Numbered from the stretch's first letter, positions 38,412 to 48,242 are shown. The stretch is DNA of 52,012 bases from an uncultured Oscillospiraceae bacterium (GCA_947589745.1 CANQCS010000013.1:1-52012); one strand, 5' to 3'. Notes: generated by a model not told the origin, from the sequence alone. Program-made: numbers and translations.

Positions 38412-41400
38412 CCATTGTGTATACGATTTATGCCGACGGCGTTTGTATCTATGACGACGTGTTTGCTCTGGAAAGCATGAAGGTCATTGCTCCGAAGTTG
38501 ATTCTGGAAGATAACAGTGCCGGTTCCCTGTCAATAACACTTCCTCCAGTAAATGTTGGCTACGAGTCAATTGCTCGAATGAAGAGTAATATCTCCGTTT
38601 GCAAAGATGGCGAAGAGATTTGGGCTGGTCGAGTTCTTTCCGAGAATAAAGATTTCTGGAACAACCGGGTACTCTACTGTGAAGGCGAGTTGGCGTTTTT
38701 CAACGATACGTCACAGCCTCCAGCGGAGTACCCGGGCATTTCTATCCGTGAGTTTTTGAAGAATCTGCTCGATATCCATAATGCAAAAGTTCCAGCTGAC
38801 AGACAGTTCACCATTGGCGCTGTAACGGTGAACGATATCGAATTTCCAACTTTCCGTACCAACAATGATAAAACTTTGAGCTCGCTCAATGCCTTGGTAG
38901 AACAGTATGGCGGTCATTTTCGTGTTTACAAGGCGAATGGGATTCGGTATTTGGATTATCTGAAGGAGTATCCCGATACTTGCAGTCAGGTAATTCAGTT
39001 TGGCTCTAACTTGATCGACTTTACACGAAACTGGGATTCGACGGAGTTTGCCACTGTGATCGTTCCTTTGGGTAATCGTTTGGACGATAGCCCGTTTGAA
39101 GATCTCGATGCTTATCTCACTGTCGAAAGTGTAAACGGCGGCAGCATGTACGTCAAATCTGATGAATCTTTCGCTGAATACGGGTGGATCGAAAAGGTAG
39201 TCAGTTGGAGCAACGTTTCTGATCCCGGCGTTCTGCTTGAAAAAGCGAAGGAATATCTGAAAGAGATTCAGTTCGATAGCATGGAAATCGAGCTCAGCGC
39301 TTTGGATCTTCATTATCTGCACGCGGAGGTCGAGGCTGTCAAGCTCTTGGATGAGATTCGGGTCATCTCCCGTCCCCATGGTTTGGATAAGCTATTTCCT
39401 GTTCAAAAGCTTGAAATCCCTTTGGATAGTCCGGAGCAGACTCAGTTCACGCTTGGTTCCATGGTCCGAACCAGCCTGACTGGTGCAAACAATCAGACCA
39501 GTGCGGCCATCATGGATAAGATTGAGAAGCTGCCGAAGGCTCATTCTCTGTTAAAAGAAGCCAAGGATAATGCTACCGAGATCATGCACAGAGCTACCAC
39601 CGGTTATATCACCATCACCCAAGATGAGTACGGTTCAGAGACGCTCTATATTTCCAACACACGAGATTATACGGCTGCGGATAAGCTGTGGAAATGGAAC
39701 ATGGCCGGACTTGGCTATTCCAATGATGGCGGCCAAACTTTTGGATTAGCTATCACCATGGATGGCGCAATCGTAGCTGATTTCATCACTGCGGGCGTCC
39801 TGAACGGGGACATCATTCGAGCCGGTATTCTTCAAGATGTCAAGAAAAGTAACTACTGGAATCTTGAAACTGGCGAGTTCAGACTTTCCGCTTCTGCTCA
39901 GGTTGGCAACTCGACTGTCGCCAGTAAGAAAGATGTTAAAGATCTCGACGAATCCTTGGATCAGGATGAAGTGTTTAATCGGCTGACCAATAACGGTCTT
40001 GCTCAAGGTATTTATCTGGAAGGCGGGAAGCTGTACATCAACGCCACATATATTGCTACCGGTGTCTTAAAGGATCGCAATTCCAATGTTGTATTTGATC
40101 TGGTCAACGGTACTTTGACCATGAAAAAAGGTTCGATCGACATTGGAAATGGAAATTTTAAGGTGGATACGGATGGCAATGTGACGATCAAAAAGGGCTC
40201 CATTAACATCGGAAACGGCAACTTTAAGGTTGATACAGATGGCAATGTAACGATAAAGAAGGGCTCTATCGATATTGGCAACGGCAACTACAAAGTCAAT
40301 ACAGATGGTAATGTGACGATCAAAAAGGGCTCCATTAACATCGGAAACGGTAATTTTGAGGTTGACGCGCAAGGCAATATGACGATGAAAAGAGGCTCTA
40401 TCGATATTGGCAATGGCACTTTTAGGGTGGGGACAGATGGCCAATTGACTATGAAAAAGGGTTCCATTAACATTGGCGATAATTTCATTGTTGATACACA
40501 AGGTAATCTCACCGCTAAAAGGGGTACGTTTTCCGGTGCCATCAATATTGGTGACAATTTCATTGTTGATACATCTGGCAATCTAACTGCTAAGAAGGGC
40601 ACGTTCTCCGGTGCGATTGACATTGGTGGTGGCAATTTTAAGGTTGACGCGCAAGGGAATCTCACTGCCAAAAAAGGTACATTCTCCGGTGCTATTGATA
40701 TTGGCAGCGGTAATTTTAAAGTTGACACGTCCGGCAATCTCACCGCTAAAAGGGGTACGTTTTCCGGTGCCATCAATATTGGTAATGGTGCCTTCAAAGT
40801 TGATGAGCAGGGCAATCTTACAGCCACTAAAGGTACGTTTTCCGGTTCTCTCTCCGGTGCCAGTGGTACATTCAAAGGCACGGTACAGGCTTCTGATTTC
40901 CTTGATGCCTCCGGCAGAAGTATGATGACGAAAACGACAGATAGCGGGACCACCGGATCTGTTGACAGGTTCAAAGCGGATTACCTGGATCTTCATGGGA
41001 TCAAGATCACTAAGAAAAATACAAGCACCGTTACGTTTGAAGTTGACTCTAATGGTGCTGTTACAATCAACGGTGACATCACCATGGGCAGTGGTAGTAC
41101 GATAAATTGGGCGAATGTAACAAACTCTAACCTGCAATCTAATCCGGCTTATTCGTTAGCGTCATCTGCTAATACCGCTGCGGCCAACGCTAAAAAAACG
41201 GCTGACGATGCTGCAACCGATGCCGCAGATGCCATAGCCAAGGCCAATGGTATTAAGGTGCCTACGCTTCCCTATTACATTACAAATACGGAAATCACCA
41301 GTGTCAGGATCACATCTCCTACTATTATTGGCGCGTCAATCTATTGGGGTGAAGGCGGTGTTAATGGTAGTCTCACACGTGGCTGGGGAAATGACGGAAC

Positions 41401-41572
41401 ACATTCGACAGATGTTGTTCAGCTTTATTCTCCTGCCGGAGTGGTGATTGCAGCTGGAATGGGGATGCGTTTGGAGGCAGGAAATGGTATCTGGTTCAAT
41501 CTTAGTTCGAGTGAAATCCATATCAAAGATGGATCGCATTACAGCACTCTTGCCGAGCTCATAAATGGATAA
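38408..41572 (+). CDS. tail-associated (Tal-like) protein with repeat-rich fibre
   Basis: A 1054-residue protein. The first 360 residues are a Tal/gp27-like hub ('YADGVCIYDDVF', 'GSLSITLPPVN', 'EIWAGRVL'), as in prophage endopeptidase tails. From about residue 575 a run of 22-residue repeats (GSIDIGNGNFKVDTDGN-type) and later 'GNLTAKKGTFSGAIDIG' repeats builds a beta-helical fibre, ending in a short globular tip. The start is GTG 38408 (a 4-base overlap with the distal tail stop). No peptidase active site was identified. Confidence 0.75.
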   Translation: MTIVYTIYADGVCIYDDVFALESMKVIAPKLILEDNSAGSLSITLPPVNVGYESIARMKSNISVCKDGEEIWAGRVLSENKDFWNNRVLYCEGELAFFNDTSQPPAEYPGISIREFLKNLLDIHNAKVPADRQFTIGAVTVNDIEFPTFRTNNDKTLSSLNALVEQYGGHFRVYKANGIRYLDYLKEYPDTCSQVIQFGSNLIDFTRNWDSTEFATVIVPLGNRLDDSPFEDLDAYLTVESVNGGSMYVKSDESFAEYGWIEKVVSWSNVSDPGVLLEKAKEYLKEIQFDSMEIELSALDLHYLHAEVEAVKLLDEIRVISRPHGLDKLFPVQKLEIPLDSPEQTQFTLGSMVRTSLTGANNQTSAAIMDKIEKLPKAHSLLKEAKDNATEIMHRATTGYITITQDEYGSETLYISNTRDYTAADKLWKWNMAGLGYSNDGGQTFGLAITMDGAIVADFITAGVLNGDIIRAGILQDVKKSNYWNLETGEFRLSASAQVGNSTVASKKDVKDLDESLDQDEVFNRLTNNGLAQGIYLEGGKLYINATYIATGVLKDRNSNVVFDLVNGTLTMKKGSIDIGNGNFKVDTDGNVTIKKGSINIGNGNFKVDTDGNVTIKKGSIDIGNGNYKVNTDGNVTIKKGSINIGNGNFEVDAQGNMTMKRGSIDIGNGTFRVGTDGQLTMKKGSINIGDNFIVDTQGNLTAKRGTFSGAINIGDNFIVDTSGNLTAKKGTFSGAIDIGGGNFKVDAQGNLTAKKGTFSGAIDIGSGNFKVDTSGNLTAKRGTFSGAINIGNGAFKVDEQGNLTATKGTFSGSLSGASGTFKGTVQASDFLDASGRSMMTKTTDSGTTGSVDRFKADYLDLHGIKITKKNTSTVTFEVDSNGAVTINGDITMGSGSTINWANVTNSNLQSNPAYSLASSANTAAANAKKTADDAATDAADAIAKANGIKVPTLPYYITNTEITSVRITSPTIIGASIYWGEGGVNGSLTRGWGNDGTHSTDVVQLYSPAGVVIAAGMGMRLEAGNGIWFNLSSSEIHIKDGSHYSTLAELING
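40130..40870 (+). repeat. 66-78-bp tandem repeats in the tail fibre
   Basis: In-frame units begin at 40130, 40196 and 40262, a strict 66-base period, and pass into longer units with an inserted 'KGTFSGA' segment (near 40525, 40600, 40680, 40755). The repeats encode alternating IDIGNGNFKVD and GNVTIKKGS strands of a beta-helix. Such arrays can change in length by recombination. Confidence 0.75.
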
Positions 41573-41590
41573 ACGGAAAGGAGAAGACAC

Positions 41591-41962
41591 GTGAAAAAAG
41601 TATTAAAAAACTCACAGATGGTCGTTATGCGAAATCAGCTGGCACCTCTTCTGTCTCATACTGATAAGCTGGGTTACATTGCTGCTCGGAATGCCCGCAT
41701 GCTTACCAATAATCTTATTGAGTATGAGAGGGTTCGCGATACGCTGATCGAGAAATATGGTGAGCAGGTGATCGATCAAAATGGAGCGGCCACCATGCAA
41801 ATCAAGGTCGATTCTCCGGAATTTAAGAAATTCTGCGATGAAATTGCTCCGTTCAACGAAATGGAGCACGAAGTGGAGCTGATGACTGCAAAATTCGAGG
41901 ACACGATCGGCTGTCTGAGTGGAGAAGAGATCCTGGCAATCGATTGGATGCTTGAAGATTAG
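41591..41962 (+). CDS. small structural-region protein (DUF1617-like)
   Basis: A 123-residue helical protein starting at GTG 41591 after GAAAGGAGAAGACAC. 'IAARNARMLTNNLIEYERVRDTLIEKYGE' and 'EFCDEIAPFNEMEHEVELM' resemble the DUF1617 type of small phage protein found among tail fibre genes. Its exact role is unknown. Confidence 0.55.
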   Translation: MKKVLKNSQMVVMRNQLAPLLSHTDKLGYIAARNARMLTNNLIEYERVRDTLIEKYGEQVIDQNGAATMQIKVDSPEFKKFCDEIAPFNEMEHEVELMTAKFEDTIGCLSGEEILAIDWMLED

Positions 41963-41978
41963 AAAGGGGTGATCCCAT

Positions 41979-43577
41979 TTGGCCAACATTGATCCCTATC
42001 TGCAAAAGATCATGGAAGCCGTTTATGGAGAAGAGGTTCGTGGTTCTATTCATGATGCGTTGGCCGCCATGAATACCGAATCTTCCAATGCTATGAATTA
42101 CGCGAAGACGGCTCAGGATTCGGCCTTCAATTCTGCCGCCGCAGCAAAAGCATCCGAAAATGCTGCGAAAAGTTCAGAGAATGTTGCCGGTCAAAAAGCT
42201 GCTGATGCATCCAGCTCCGCAGCTGCCGCAAAGAGCTCGGAAACAACGGTAATCGAGAAAGCAACGGAAGCGGCTACAGCTGCTGCAAATGCAAAGAGTT
42301 CAGAGAATATCGCCACCGAAAAGGCATCTCAGGCATCCGCGTCTGCCGCTGCGGCCAAAGCCTCCGAAGATAATGCTCAGGCCAGTGAACAGACGGCTGT
42401 ACAAAAGGCTTCGGAAGCGGCAGCATCAGCTCAGGAAGCAAAAGCGTCAGAAAGTATTGCCGGCGAAAAAGCAGAAGCTGCTTCAAATTCTGCTACTGCT
42501 GCCAGTTTGTCAGAAACCAATGCTAAGGCATCTGCGGCAACGGCTACCGCAAAAGCTTCAGAGGCAGCTACATCTGCCGCTACCGCTCAAGCTTCACAAG
42601 AAGCTGCTGCGAACTCAGAGGCTATTGCTACGCAGAAAGCTTCGGATGCCGCCGACTCTGCTTCCGCTGCGGCTCTTAGTGAGTCCAATGTTGCTGCTGC
42701 TGAGGCTCGTGTGAAATCGGTCAAATCCGACGTTGAGACACTCTCTGCTCAAACAGCAGCTGATAAGGATGCGGCAGAATCCGCTAAAAATGATGCTGAG
42801 GCAGCCAGAGACATCGCTGTTAGTAGTCAGGAAGCCTCTGAAAGCTCTGCTAATACGGCTCTTGCGGCTCAGAAGGCCGCGGAAACGGCCAGGGACGATG
42901 CCCAAGCATCCAAAGAATCTGCTGCTTCTGATGCCAAGGCTGCTGAAACCGCCAAGACCGATGCAGAAACTGCTTTGGAGGGGGCTGAGGCTGCCAAGAC
43001 TGATGCTGCTGATAGCGCTTCTGCCGCTCAAAGGAGTGCGGAAACTGCCCAGCAGTATAGCGGAAAACCTCCTAAAATTGACCCAGAGACCAGAACGTGG
43101 TGGATTTGGGATGCCGAGGCCGGCGATTATTACGATACGCACATGACCAGTGAGATTCAGGGTCCTATCGGCATCGGTATTGAGGATATCACGCTCACTA
43201 GCGGCAACCATATGCCCGGCACCACTGATATTTATACCGTGCTACTGACCAATGGTACAGAGTACACCATCTCTGTCTATAACGGCCGAAACGGTGAGGG
43301 TGCCGGCGACGTGCTCGGTATTTGGTTCGACCTGACTATTCCGGTCGATGGGTGGATCGATGGAGAGGCGACAGTTGCGGATGAGCGATTGGTTGCACTG
43401 TCGACACATAAATATCTCGTTGATTCAGACTCTTCCTGTCGGGACGAGTATGAGGATTGCCATGTGCGAGCCAAAGATATTACGCAGAATGGTCAGATCA
43501 CATTTGCCAGTGATACAGACCCGACTACGGATCTCACTGTCAATGTGGTGCGGCTTGAACTGGCAGCGAACGGATGA
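41979..43577 (+). CDS. tail fibre protein with alanine-rich coiled-coil shaft
   Basis: A 532-residue protein; TTG 41979 follows AAAGGGGTGATCCCAT. Residues 1-30 ('IDPYLQKIMEAVYGEEVRGSIHDAL') are the baseplate-attachment head seen in many fibres. Residues about 40-365 are a long Ala/Ser/Glu heptad array (ASEAAxSA-type), a trimeric coiled-coil shaft. The tip has 'PPKIDPETRTWWIWDAEAGDYYDT' and a C-terminal domain that is also present in the gene at 44908. The low-complexity DNA also opens several false frames. Confidence 0.75.
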   Translation: MANIDPYLQKIMEAVYGEEVRGSIHDALAAMNTESSNAMNYAKTAQDSAFNSAAAAKASENAAKSSENVAGQKAADASSSAAAAKSSETTVIEKATEAATAAANAKSSENIATEKASQASASAAAAKASEDNAQASEQTAVQKASEAAASAQEAKASESIAGEKAEAASNSATAASLSETNAKASAATATAKASEAATSAATAQASQEAAANSEAIATQKASDAADSASAAALSESNVAAAEARVKSVKSDVETLSAQTAADKDAAESAKNDAEAARDIAVSSQEASESSANTALAAQKAAETARDDAQASKESAASDAKAAETAKTDAETALEGAEAAKTDAADSASAAQRSAETAQQYSGKPPKIDPETRTWWIWDAEAGDYYDTHMTSEIQGPIGIGIEDITLTSGNHMPGTTDIYTVLLTNGTEYTISVYNGRNGEGAGDVLGIWFDLTIPVDGWIDGEATVADERLVALSTHKYLVDSDSSCRDEYEDCHVRAKDITQNGQITFASDTDPTTDLTVNVVRLELAANG

Positions 43578-43590
43578 GGAGGTGTGATGA

Positions 43591-44121
43591 TTGAAGCTGG
43601 TCATCAAGGACTCAACCATTAAGATGGTCGAGGGCGGGACTCTTATCCGGAATGATAAAACGCCATGCAGCGTTGAGTTCATTTTTACCGGCGACTGGGC
43701 CGACTGTCCCACCAAAACCGTTATATTTAAGGCTGGGAGTGCTGCCGAAGTCAGCGTTTCTTTGGCTGAAAACAAGTGTCTGATTCCGGACGAATGCTTG
43801 AAGGAGGGTGGCGTCTTCCTGAAGGCCCGTGTCGAGGGCTCCGGCAGTTCGGAAGATATTTTCACCGCTTGGTGTACTTTGGGACGAGTTCTGTACGATG
43901 CTGTGATCGATGCTGGCGGAGGCGGAAGCTACGCTCAGCTGACAAAGGATATCGGCGATGTTTCCCAACTTCAGACGGAGAGCCAGGATCTGGTGGGAGC
44001 TATCAATGAGTTGAAAGAAGAGCTTGACAACGGCGGCGGAGGTGGAGGCGGCGATCCTGGTACGGTCGCTGATGCTGACGTCGACAAGATGCTTGACGAA
44101 GTCTTCGGACCTATGCCCTAA
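43591..44121 (+). CDS. baseplate/fibre adaptor protein
   Basis: A 176-residue protein, TTG 43591 placed 7 bases after GAGGAGGTG. The beta-rich N-terminus ('FIFTGDWADCPTKTVIFKAG') resembles upper baseplate BppU-type domains. A Gly-rich linker (about residues 148-158) precedes an acidic C-terminal peptide 'DVDKMLDEVFGP' like that ending the next gene. Attachment of receptor-binding proteins to the baseplate is inferred. Confidence 0.55.
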   Translation: MKLVIKDSTIKMVEGGTLIRNDKTPCSVEFIFTGDWADCPTKTVIFKAGSAAEVSVSLAENKCLIPDECLKEGGVFLKARVEGSGSSEDIFTAWCTLGRVLYDAVIDAGGGGSYAQLTKDIGDVSQLQTESQDLVGAINELKEELDNGGGGGGGDPGTVADADVDKMLDEVFGPMP

Positions 44122-44146
44122 CAATATATATAGAAGGAGAGTTTAT

Positions 44147-44875
44147 ATGGCTAAGCACACTACTCTTGACCAGCTGAAGAAGCTGGCGACGCGTACCAAG
44201 ACCGAACTGGACGGTCTGCAAACTGAAATCAACGCTCTGGGCGGTGTTTATACCCCCAAGGGCTCCTGCGCCTTTGCGGAGCTGGAGACCAACGCATCTC
44301 TGGACAAGGAACATCTGGGTCATGTTTGGAACATTACGGATGGCTTTGAGACCACTGAGAACTTCCTGGAAGGCCAGGGAAAGAGCTATCCCGCAGGGTC
44401 TAATGTGGCAGTTGTCGATGCGGGCGACGAGACCTACAAGTATGACGTTCTCTCCGGTGTCGTGGATCTGAGCGAGTACGCCAAGAAGGATGAACTTGTC
44501 ACCTATGATGACTTTACCGGTGCCAGCGAGGAAGCCGGGACTCACGGCCTTGTTCCTGCTCCGCAGGTCGATAACAAGGAACAGTTCCTGAAGGGCGATG
44601 GCACCTGGGCCACTCCGGTGGGAACAACTTATGAGGACTTTACCGGCGCTGACGAAGGAGCCGGGGCTCACGGCCTGGTTCCAGCGCCTCAGCTTGAGGA
44701 TAAGGAGCAGTTCCTGAAAGGCGACGGCACCTGGGCCACTCCTTACGAGGACGCTACCCAGGAGGTCCATGGCCTGATGAGCACTGAGGACAAGACGAAG
44801 CTGGACGGTATCGAAACCGCTTCTGATGAGGAGGTTGAGGCGATGCTGACTGAAATCTTCGACGCTAAAGGTTAA
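44147..44875 (+). CDS. tail fibre protein with GLVPAP repeats
   Basis: A 242-residue protein, ATG 44147 after AGAAGGAGAGTTTAT. An N-terminal helix (LKKLATRTKTELDGLQ) is followed by two 40-residue repeats (DFTGAxEEAGTHGLVPAPQ, then FLKGDGTWATP), the motif found in side-tail-fibre proteins, and a C-terminal peptide 'DEEVEAMLTEIFDAKG' related to the end of the preceding gene. A host-binding accessory fibre. Confidence 0.65.
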   Translation: MAKHTTLDQLKKLATRTKTELDGLQTEINALGGVYTPKGSCAFAELETNASLDKEHLGHVWNITDGFETTENFLEGQGKSYPAGSNVAVVDAGDETYKYDVLSGVVDLSEYAKKDELVTYDDFTGASEEAGTHGLVPAPQVDNKEQFLKGDGTWATPVGTTYEDFTGADEGAGAHGLVPAPQLEDKEQFLKGDGTWATPYEDATQEVHGLMSTEDKTKLDGIETASDEEVEAMLTEIFDAKG

Positions 44876-44907
44876 AGCCAGTTTTCCTTTTGAAAGGGTG
44901 TTCGTAT

Positions 44908-45276
44908 ATGGCAGAGCAAAAGTACATCATTCTTGAGCAATTAAAGAAGGCCGTAGTTAAAATGCGGGCTGATTACCTTGCTCTTATTTCGCAAGCCGTA
45001 GGCGGCGAACGCCTGTCTGACATCGTTGTCACTCTGTTGGCAGAAAACTGGAATGACAATAAGCAGACTGTGTCTGATGAGAAGTTTCTCGCGGATAGTC
45101 ATTATTGTTACCTTGCCTGCGTCGATGCTGAGAACGATCAGGCCTATTCGGAAGCCGGTATTGCGCCAGATAACATCGTTGTCACAGGTGAGCTCACATT
45201 CAAGTGCACCACTGTACCGAAAGAAAATATCACTGTAGATATTATTCGACTGGAGGTCGAGACTGATAATGAGTAA
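44908..45276 (+). CDS. small fibre-associated protein
   Basis: A 122-residue protein, ATG 44908 after GAAAGGGTGTTCGTAT. After an N-terminal helix, the domain 'SDEKFLADSHYCYLACVDAEN' and 'GELTFKCTTVPKENITVDIIRLEV' matches the last 75 residues of the fibre protein at 41979, so it is a shared adaptor or tip module. The stop overlaps the start of the variable receptor protein, so the two are probably translationally coupled. Confidence 0.55.
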   Translation: MAEQKYIILEQLKKAVVKMRADYLALISQAVGGERLSDIVVTLLAENWNDNKQTVSDEKFLADSHYCYLACVDAENDQAYSEAGIAPDNIVVTGELTFKCTTVPKENITVDIIRLEVETDNE

Positions 45277-48142
45277 TCCGAATGTTGGCAAAGTTTTCAA
45301 CTTAGGCGGCGGATCAGGCGGTGGCGGCTCTCTGAAGCTGGAAGGCCTGACTGTTACCACTCTTCCCAAGAAGCAGACCTACAAGTCCGGAGAGAGCTTT
45401 AATCCGGAGGGTATGGTCGTCACGGCCAGTTACGGATATGGCATCACCGCGCCGGTGACCGGTTATACCGTGTCGCCTCAGATCCTGACGGACGGGGTCA
45501 CCGAGGTCACTATCACCTATACGGAAGGTCGTGTCACCAAGACTGCCACCGTCTCTGTTACGGTCGAGAAGGTCCTGAAGTCCATCGCCGTTACGACGGA
45601 ACCGCAGAAGATGACCTACGATTATCTGGAACAGTTCGATCCGGAGGGTATGGTCGTCACCGCGACGTTCTCTGATGAGTCCCAGGACAAGGCTGAGGGC
45701 TATACTTACCCGAAGACGGCATTCACCACACTGGGCCAGCAGGATGTCAAGATCGAATACACCTATGAAGGTGTCTCCAAGAGCACAACTCTGCAAGTCA
45801 CCGTCAAAGCAATCGAGGTCGCCATTCCCACACAGAAGGAAGCGCCTCGATACACCGGCCTGTCTCAGACACCGGAATGGAATGACTACGATCCCATCAA
45901 AATGGAGCTTTCTGGTGAGACAGAAGCCATTGAAGCCGGCAAGCATGACGTGACGTTCACCGCGAAGTACGGCTACGAGTTCCCCGATGCTCAGAGCGAG
46001 GCCACTGTGTCCTGGGAAATCAAGCGTGCTGTCATCGACGCTGTACCCACGCAGAGCAATGCTCTTATCGCAAACGGCAGTCCGCAGTATCCTGAGTGGA
46101 CTGGGTATGAGCGGGACAAGCTTACGATCGGTGGAGAAACGGTTGGTACCGAGGCCAGAGAGTACACCGCGACATTCACCCCCACGAAGAACTATGAGTG
46201 GTGGGATGAGACCATCGAAACCAAGAACGCCACCTGGATCATCACCAGTGTGCTGGTGACTATTCCCACTCAGACGAACATTCCCACTTACGATGGGTCC
46301 CCGAAGACCCCCGAATGGGAGAATTTCGACGAGACGAACTCTTCCGTTCAGGTCACCGAACAGACAGACGCCGGTGAATATGACGCTGTCTTCACGTTGA
46401 TCAACGGCATCTGGTCTGATCGGAGCACCGGAAAGAAGACGATCAAGTGGAAGATCGACCGTGCTGTTCTGGACGAGGTCCCGAAGCAGGACGGTTCTTT
46501 GGTCTACGACGGCAACCCGAAGATTCCGACCTGGAATGAGAAGTACGACGCTTCCAAGATGACCGTCTCGGTAGATGCCAAGGTGAATGCCGGAACAGAC
46601 TACACTGCCAGCTTTACCCCCACGAAGAACTATAAGTGGTGGGACGAGACGACTGACGCCAAGACGGCTACCTGGGCCATTAGCAAGGCTCCAAACACCA
46701 TTACACTGGCTCCACAGTCCATTACGCTGAATGCCAACACCAAGACGTCGAAGTTCACGGTGACCCGCAAGGGCAACGGCACCATCACGGCCACCTCGAA
46801 GAACACCGCTGCGGTCGCAATTGGTGAGATCAACCAGAACAGCGGTGAGGTCGAGGTTAAGAGCGTCAACGACACCAGCGGCGAGTCTGTAGTCACGGTC
46901 AAGGTGGCTGAGAGCGATAACTACCTGGCTCCGCAGGATGCGACGATCACCGTCAAGGCCAGCTTCCGGGAGTATTTCTACGGTTACGATCTGTCTCTTA
47001 CCGATCAGAACCCTGCGACTCGCGTCACTTATCCGGCTGACGTGGAGAACAGCGAGTTCGAGCCGGCGAAAATGAACTTCGGTTCGGCTTTCTCTTATGG
47101 CGGGTGGCCTTCCGTCCCGGGTGAGAAGTTCATGCCGAGGCCTTGTATGCTGAAGTTTGACGGGACCGTGGATTATTACCTCGATCCTGCTGACTACACG
47201 CAGAAGGCCGAGGGCGGCGCGTCTGATGTAAAGAGCGTCGCTTATGAGGGCAACGCCATGATGGAGTGGCCCAAAATCTACACCAAGCGCTGGGAGGACA
47301 GCAGCGGCTATCACTTCCGTTGTTCCGATGTCAAGGTGGACGACGATTATGAGTGCTGGTGCAACTATGATAAGAACAACAATGAGATCCCGCACTTCTA
47401 CACGCCGATCTATTTCGGTTCCAAGGATTCTTCTAACCGGCTGCGCTCTATCAGCGGGCAGAGCAACATGGTCTCGCAGAACGCCACGACGGAGATCAAC
47501 TACGCCAAGGCAAACGGCGCTGACTCTTGGTATACGGAGGTCCTCGCCGACCGGCAGCTCATCAACGATCTGCTGACTATGATGGGCAAGAGCACGGACG
47601 GTCAGACGGTATACGGTAACGGCGTGTGCAGCGCCAGCGCGGCTATTGCTCCGGGCACGATGGACAGCAAGGGAATGTTCTGGGGAGCGAGCGACAAGAC
47701 CTCCGGTGTCAAGGTCTTCGGCATGGAAAACTGGTGGGGCAATATCTTCCGGAGAATTGCCGGATGGACCATCTCTGGCGGTGTCCAGAAGGTGAAGATC
47801 ACGAGGGGCACCAAGGATGGAACCACTGCTGAGGATTACAATACCGATGGTACCGGTTATACGGAAATCACCGGTGTTAAGCTGACTTCCAGTGGGTACA
47901 TCAGCAAGATGAAAACGGAGAAATTCGGGCGGTTTCCCATGGCTGCGAGCGGCTCCAGTTCGACTTATGAAGCCGATTATGTGTACGCTGACAGCGGAAG
48001 CGGATACTATGCGAATGTTGGCGGCGATGGGAACGATGACCTGCATTGCGGTCCCTTCTACGCTGACCTCTATGCTACGCCTTCCTTTACGGCCACCGGC
48101 ATCGGCGCGGCCCTCTCTTGTAAACCGCTTGCCGCGGCGTAG
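45269..48142 (+). CDS. DGR-diversified receptor-binding protein with Ig-like repeats
   Basis: A 957-residue protein, ATG 45269 after GGAGGTCGAGACTGATA. Residues about 25-185 hold two bacterial Ig-like domains ('SGESFNPEGMVVTA', 'YLEQFDPEGMVVTA'). About 190-480 are four 70-residue repeats of the YDG/MBG type (PTQxxxPxYDGSPKTPEW), and about 490-565 another Ig-like domain. The last 390 residues look like the C-type-lectin/formylglycine-type fold, with 'ENWWGNIFRRIAGW'. The extreme C-terminus is the variable repeat. The protein is the probable tip adhesin: retargeting its lectin surface would alter host binding. Confidence 0.85.
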   Translation: MSNPNVGKVFNLGGGSGGGGSLKLEGLTVTTLPKKQTYKSGESFNPEGMVVTASYGYGITAPVTGYTVSPQILTDGVTEVTITYTEGRVTKTATVSVTVEKVLKSIAVTTEPQKMTYDYLEQFDPEGMVVTATFSDESQDKAEGYTYPKTAFTTLGQQDVKIEYTYEGVSKSTTLQVTVKAIEVAIPTQKEAPRYTGLSQTPEWNDYDPIKMELSGETEAIEAGKHDVTFTAKYGYEFPDAQSEATVSWEIKRAVIDAVPTQSNALIANGSPQYPEWTGYERDKLTIGGETVGTEAREYTATFTPTKNYEWWDETIETKNATWIITSVLVTIPTQTNIPTYDGSPKTPEWENFDETNSSVQVTEQTDAGEYDAVFTLINGIWSDRSTGKKTIKWKIDRAVLDEVPKQDGSLVYDGNPKIPTWNEKYDASKMTVSVDAKVNAGTDYTASFTPTKNYKWWDETTDAKTATWAISKAPNTITLAPQSITLNANTKTSKFTVTRKGNGTITATSKNTAAVAIGEINQNSGEVEVKSVNDTSGESVVTVKVAESDNYLAPQDATITVKASFREYFYGYDLSLTDQNPATRVTYPADVENSEFEPAKMNFGSAFSYGGWPSVPGEKFMPRPCMLKFDGTVDYYLDPADYTQKAEGGASDVKSVAYEGNAMMEWPKIYTKRWEDSSGYHFRCSDVKVDDDYECWCNYDKNNNEIPHFYTPIYFGSKDSSNRLRSISGQSNMVSQNATTEINYAKANGADSWYTEVLADRQLINDLLTMMGKSTDGQTVYGNGVCSASAAIAPGTMDSKGMFWGASDKTSGVKVFGMENWWGNIFRRIAGWTISGGVQKVKITRGTKDGTTAEDYNTDGTGYTEITGVKLTSSGYISKMKTEKFGRFPMAASGSSSTYEADYVYADSGSGYYANVGGDGNDDLHCGPFYADLYATPSFTATGIGAALSCKPLAAA
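48010..48119 (+). repeat. DGR variable repeat (VR)
   Basis: 110 bases at the 3' end of the receptor gene, aligned without gaps to 48243-48352 (offset 233). Fourteen positions differ: 13 are A in the template and G, C or T here, one is T to G (48029). The changed codons are template AAY: Asn becomes Asp, Asp, His, Asp, Ala, Phe, Ala and Gly. This adenine-specific pattern is the DGR hallmark. Confidence 0.95.
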
Positions 48143-48147
48143 CCGCG
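48133..48147 (+). promoter_or_regulatory. hairpin just downstream of VR
   Basis: CGCGGC (48133-48138), loop GTA, GCCGCG (48142-48147): a perfect inverted repeat spanning the stop codon and lying 13 bases after the VR. Hairpin or cruciform elements at this place are needed for target recognition in well-studied DGRs; here the stem is 6 bp with a 3-base loop. Confidence 0.55.
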
Positions 48148-48242
48148 TAAAGGAGAGGACGGGAGAACCTTGGGTCTCCGGAGAAACGGATTCAAAATGG
48201 AGCGCCTGCTCCTAAAAACAGGTAGGGGTATGCACTGCGCCC

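Noticed and set aside
40130-40870. 66-base repeats as a CRISPR array
   Set aside because: The repeats are in frame, contiguous without spacers and encode a beta-helix. No CRISPR array was seen elsewhere in the window.
45314-48046. A 910-codon open frame on the minus strand within the adhesin gene
   Set aside because: It is the shadow of the codon pattern of the + strand gene: no start signal, an Arg/Leu/Val-rich composition and no domain.
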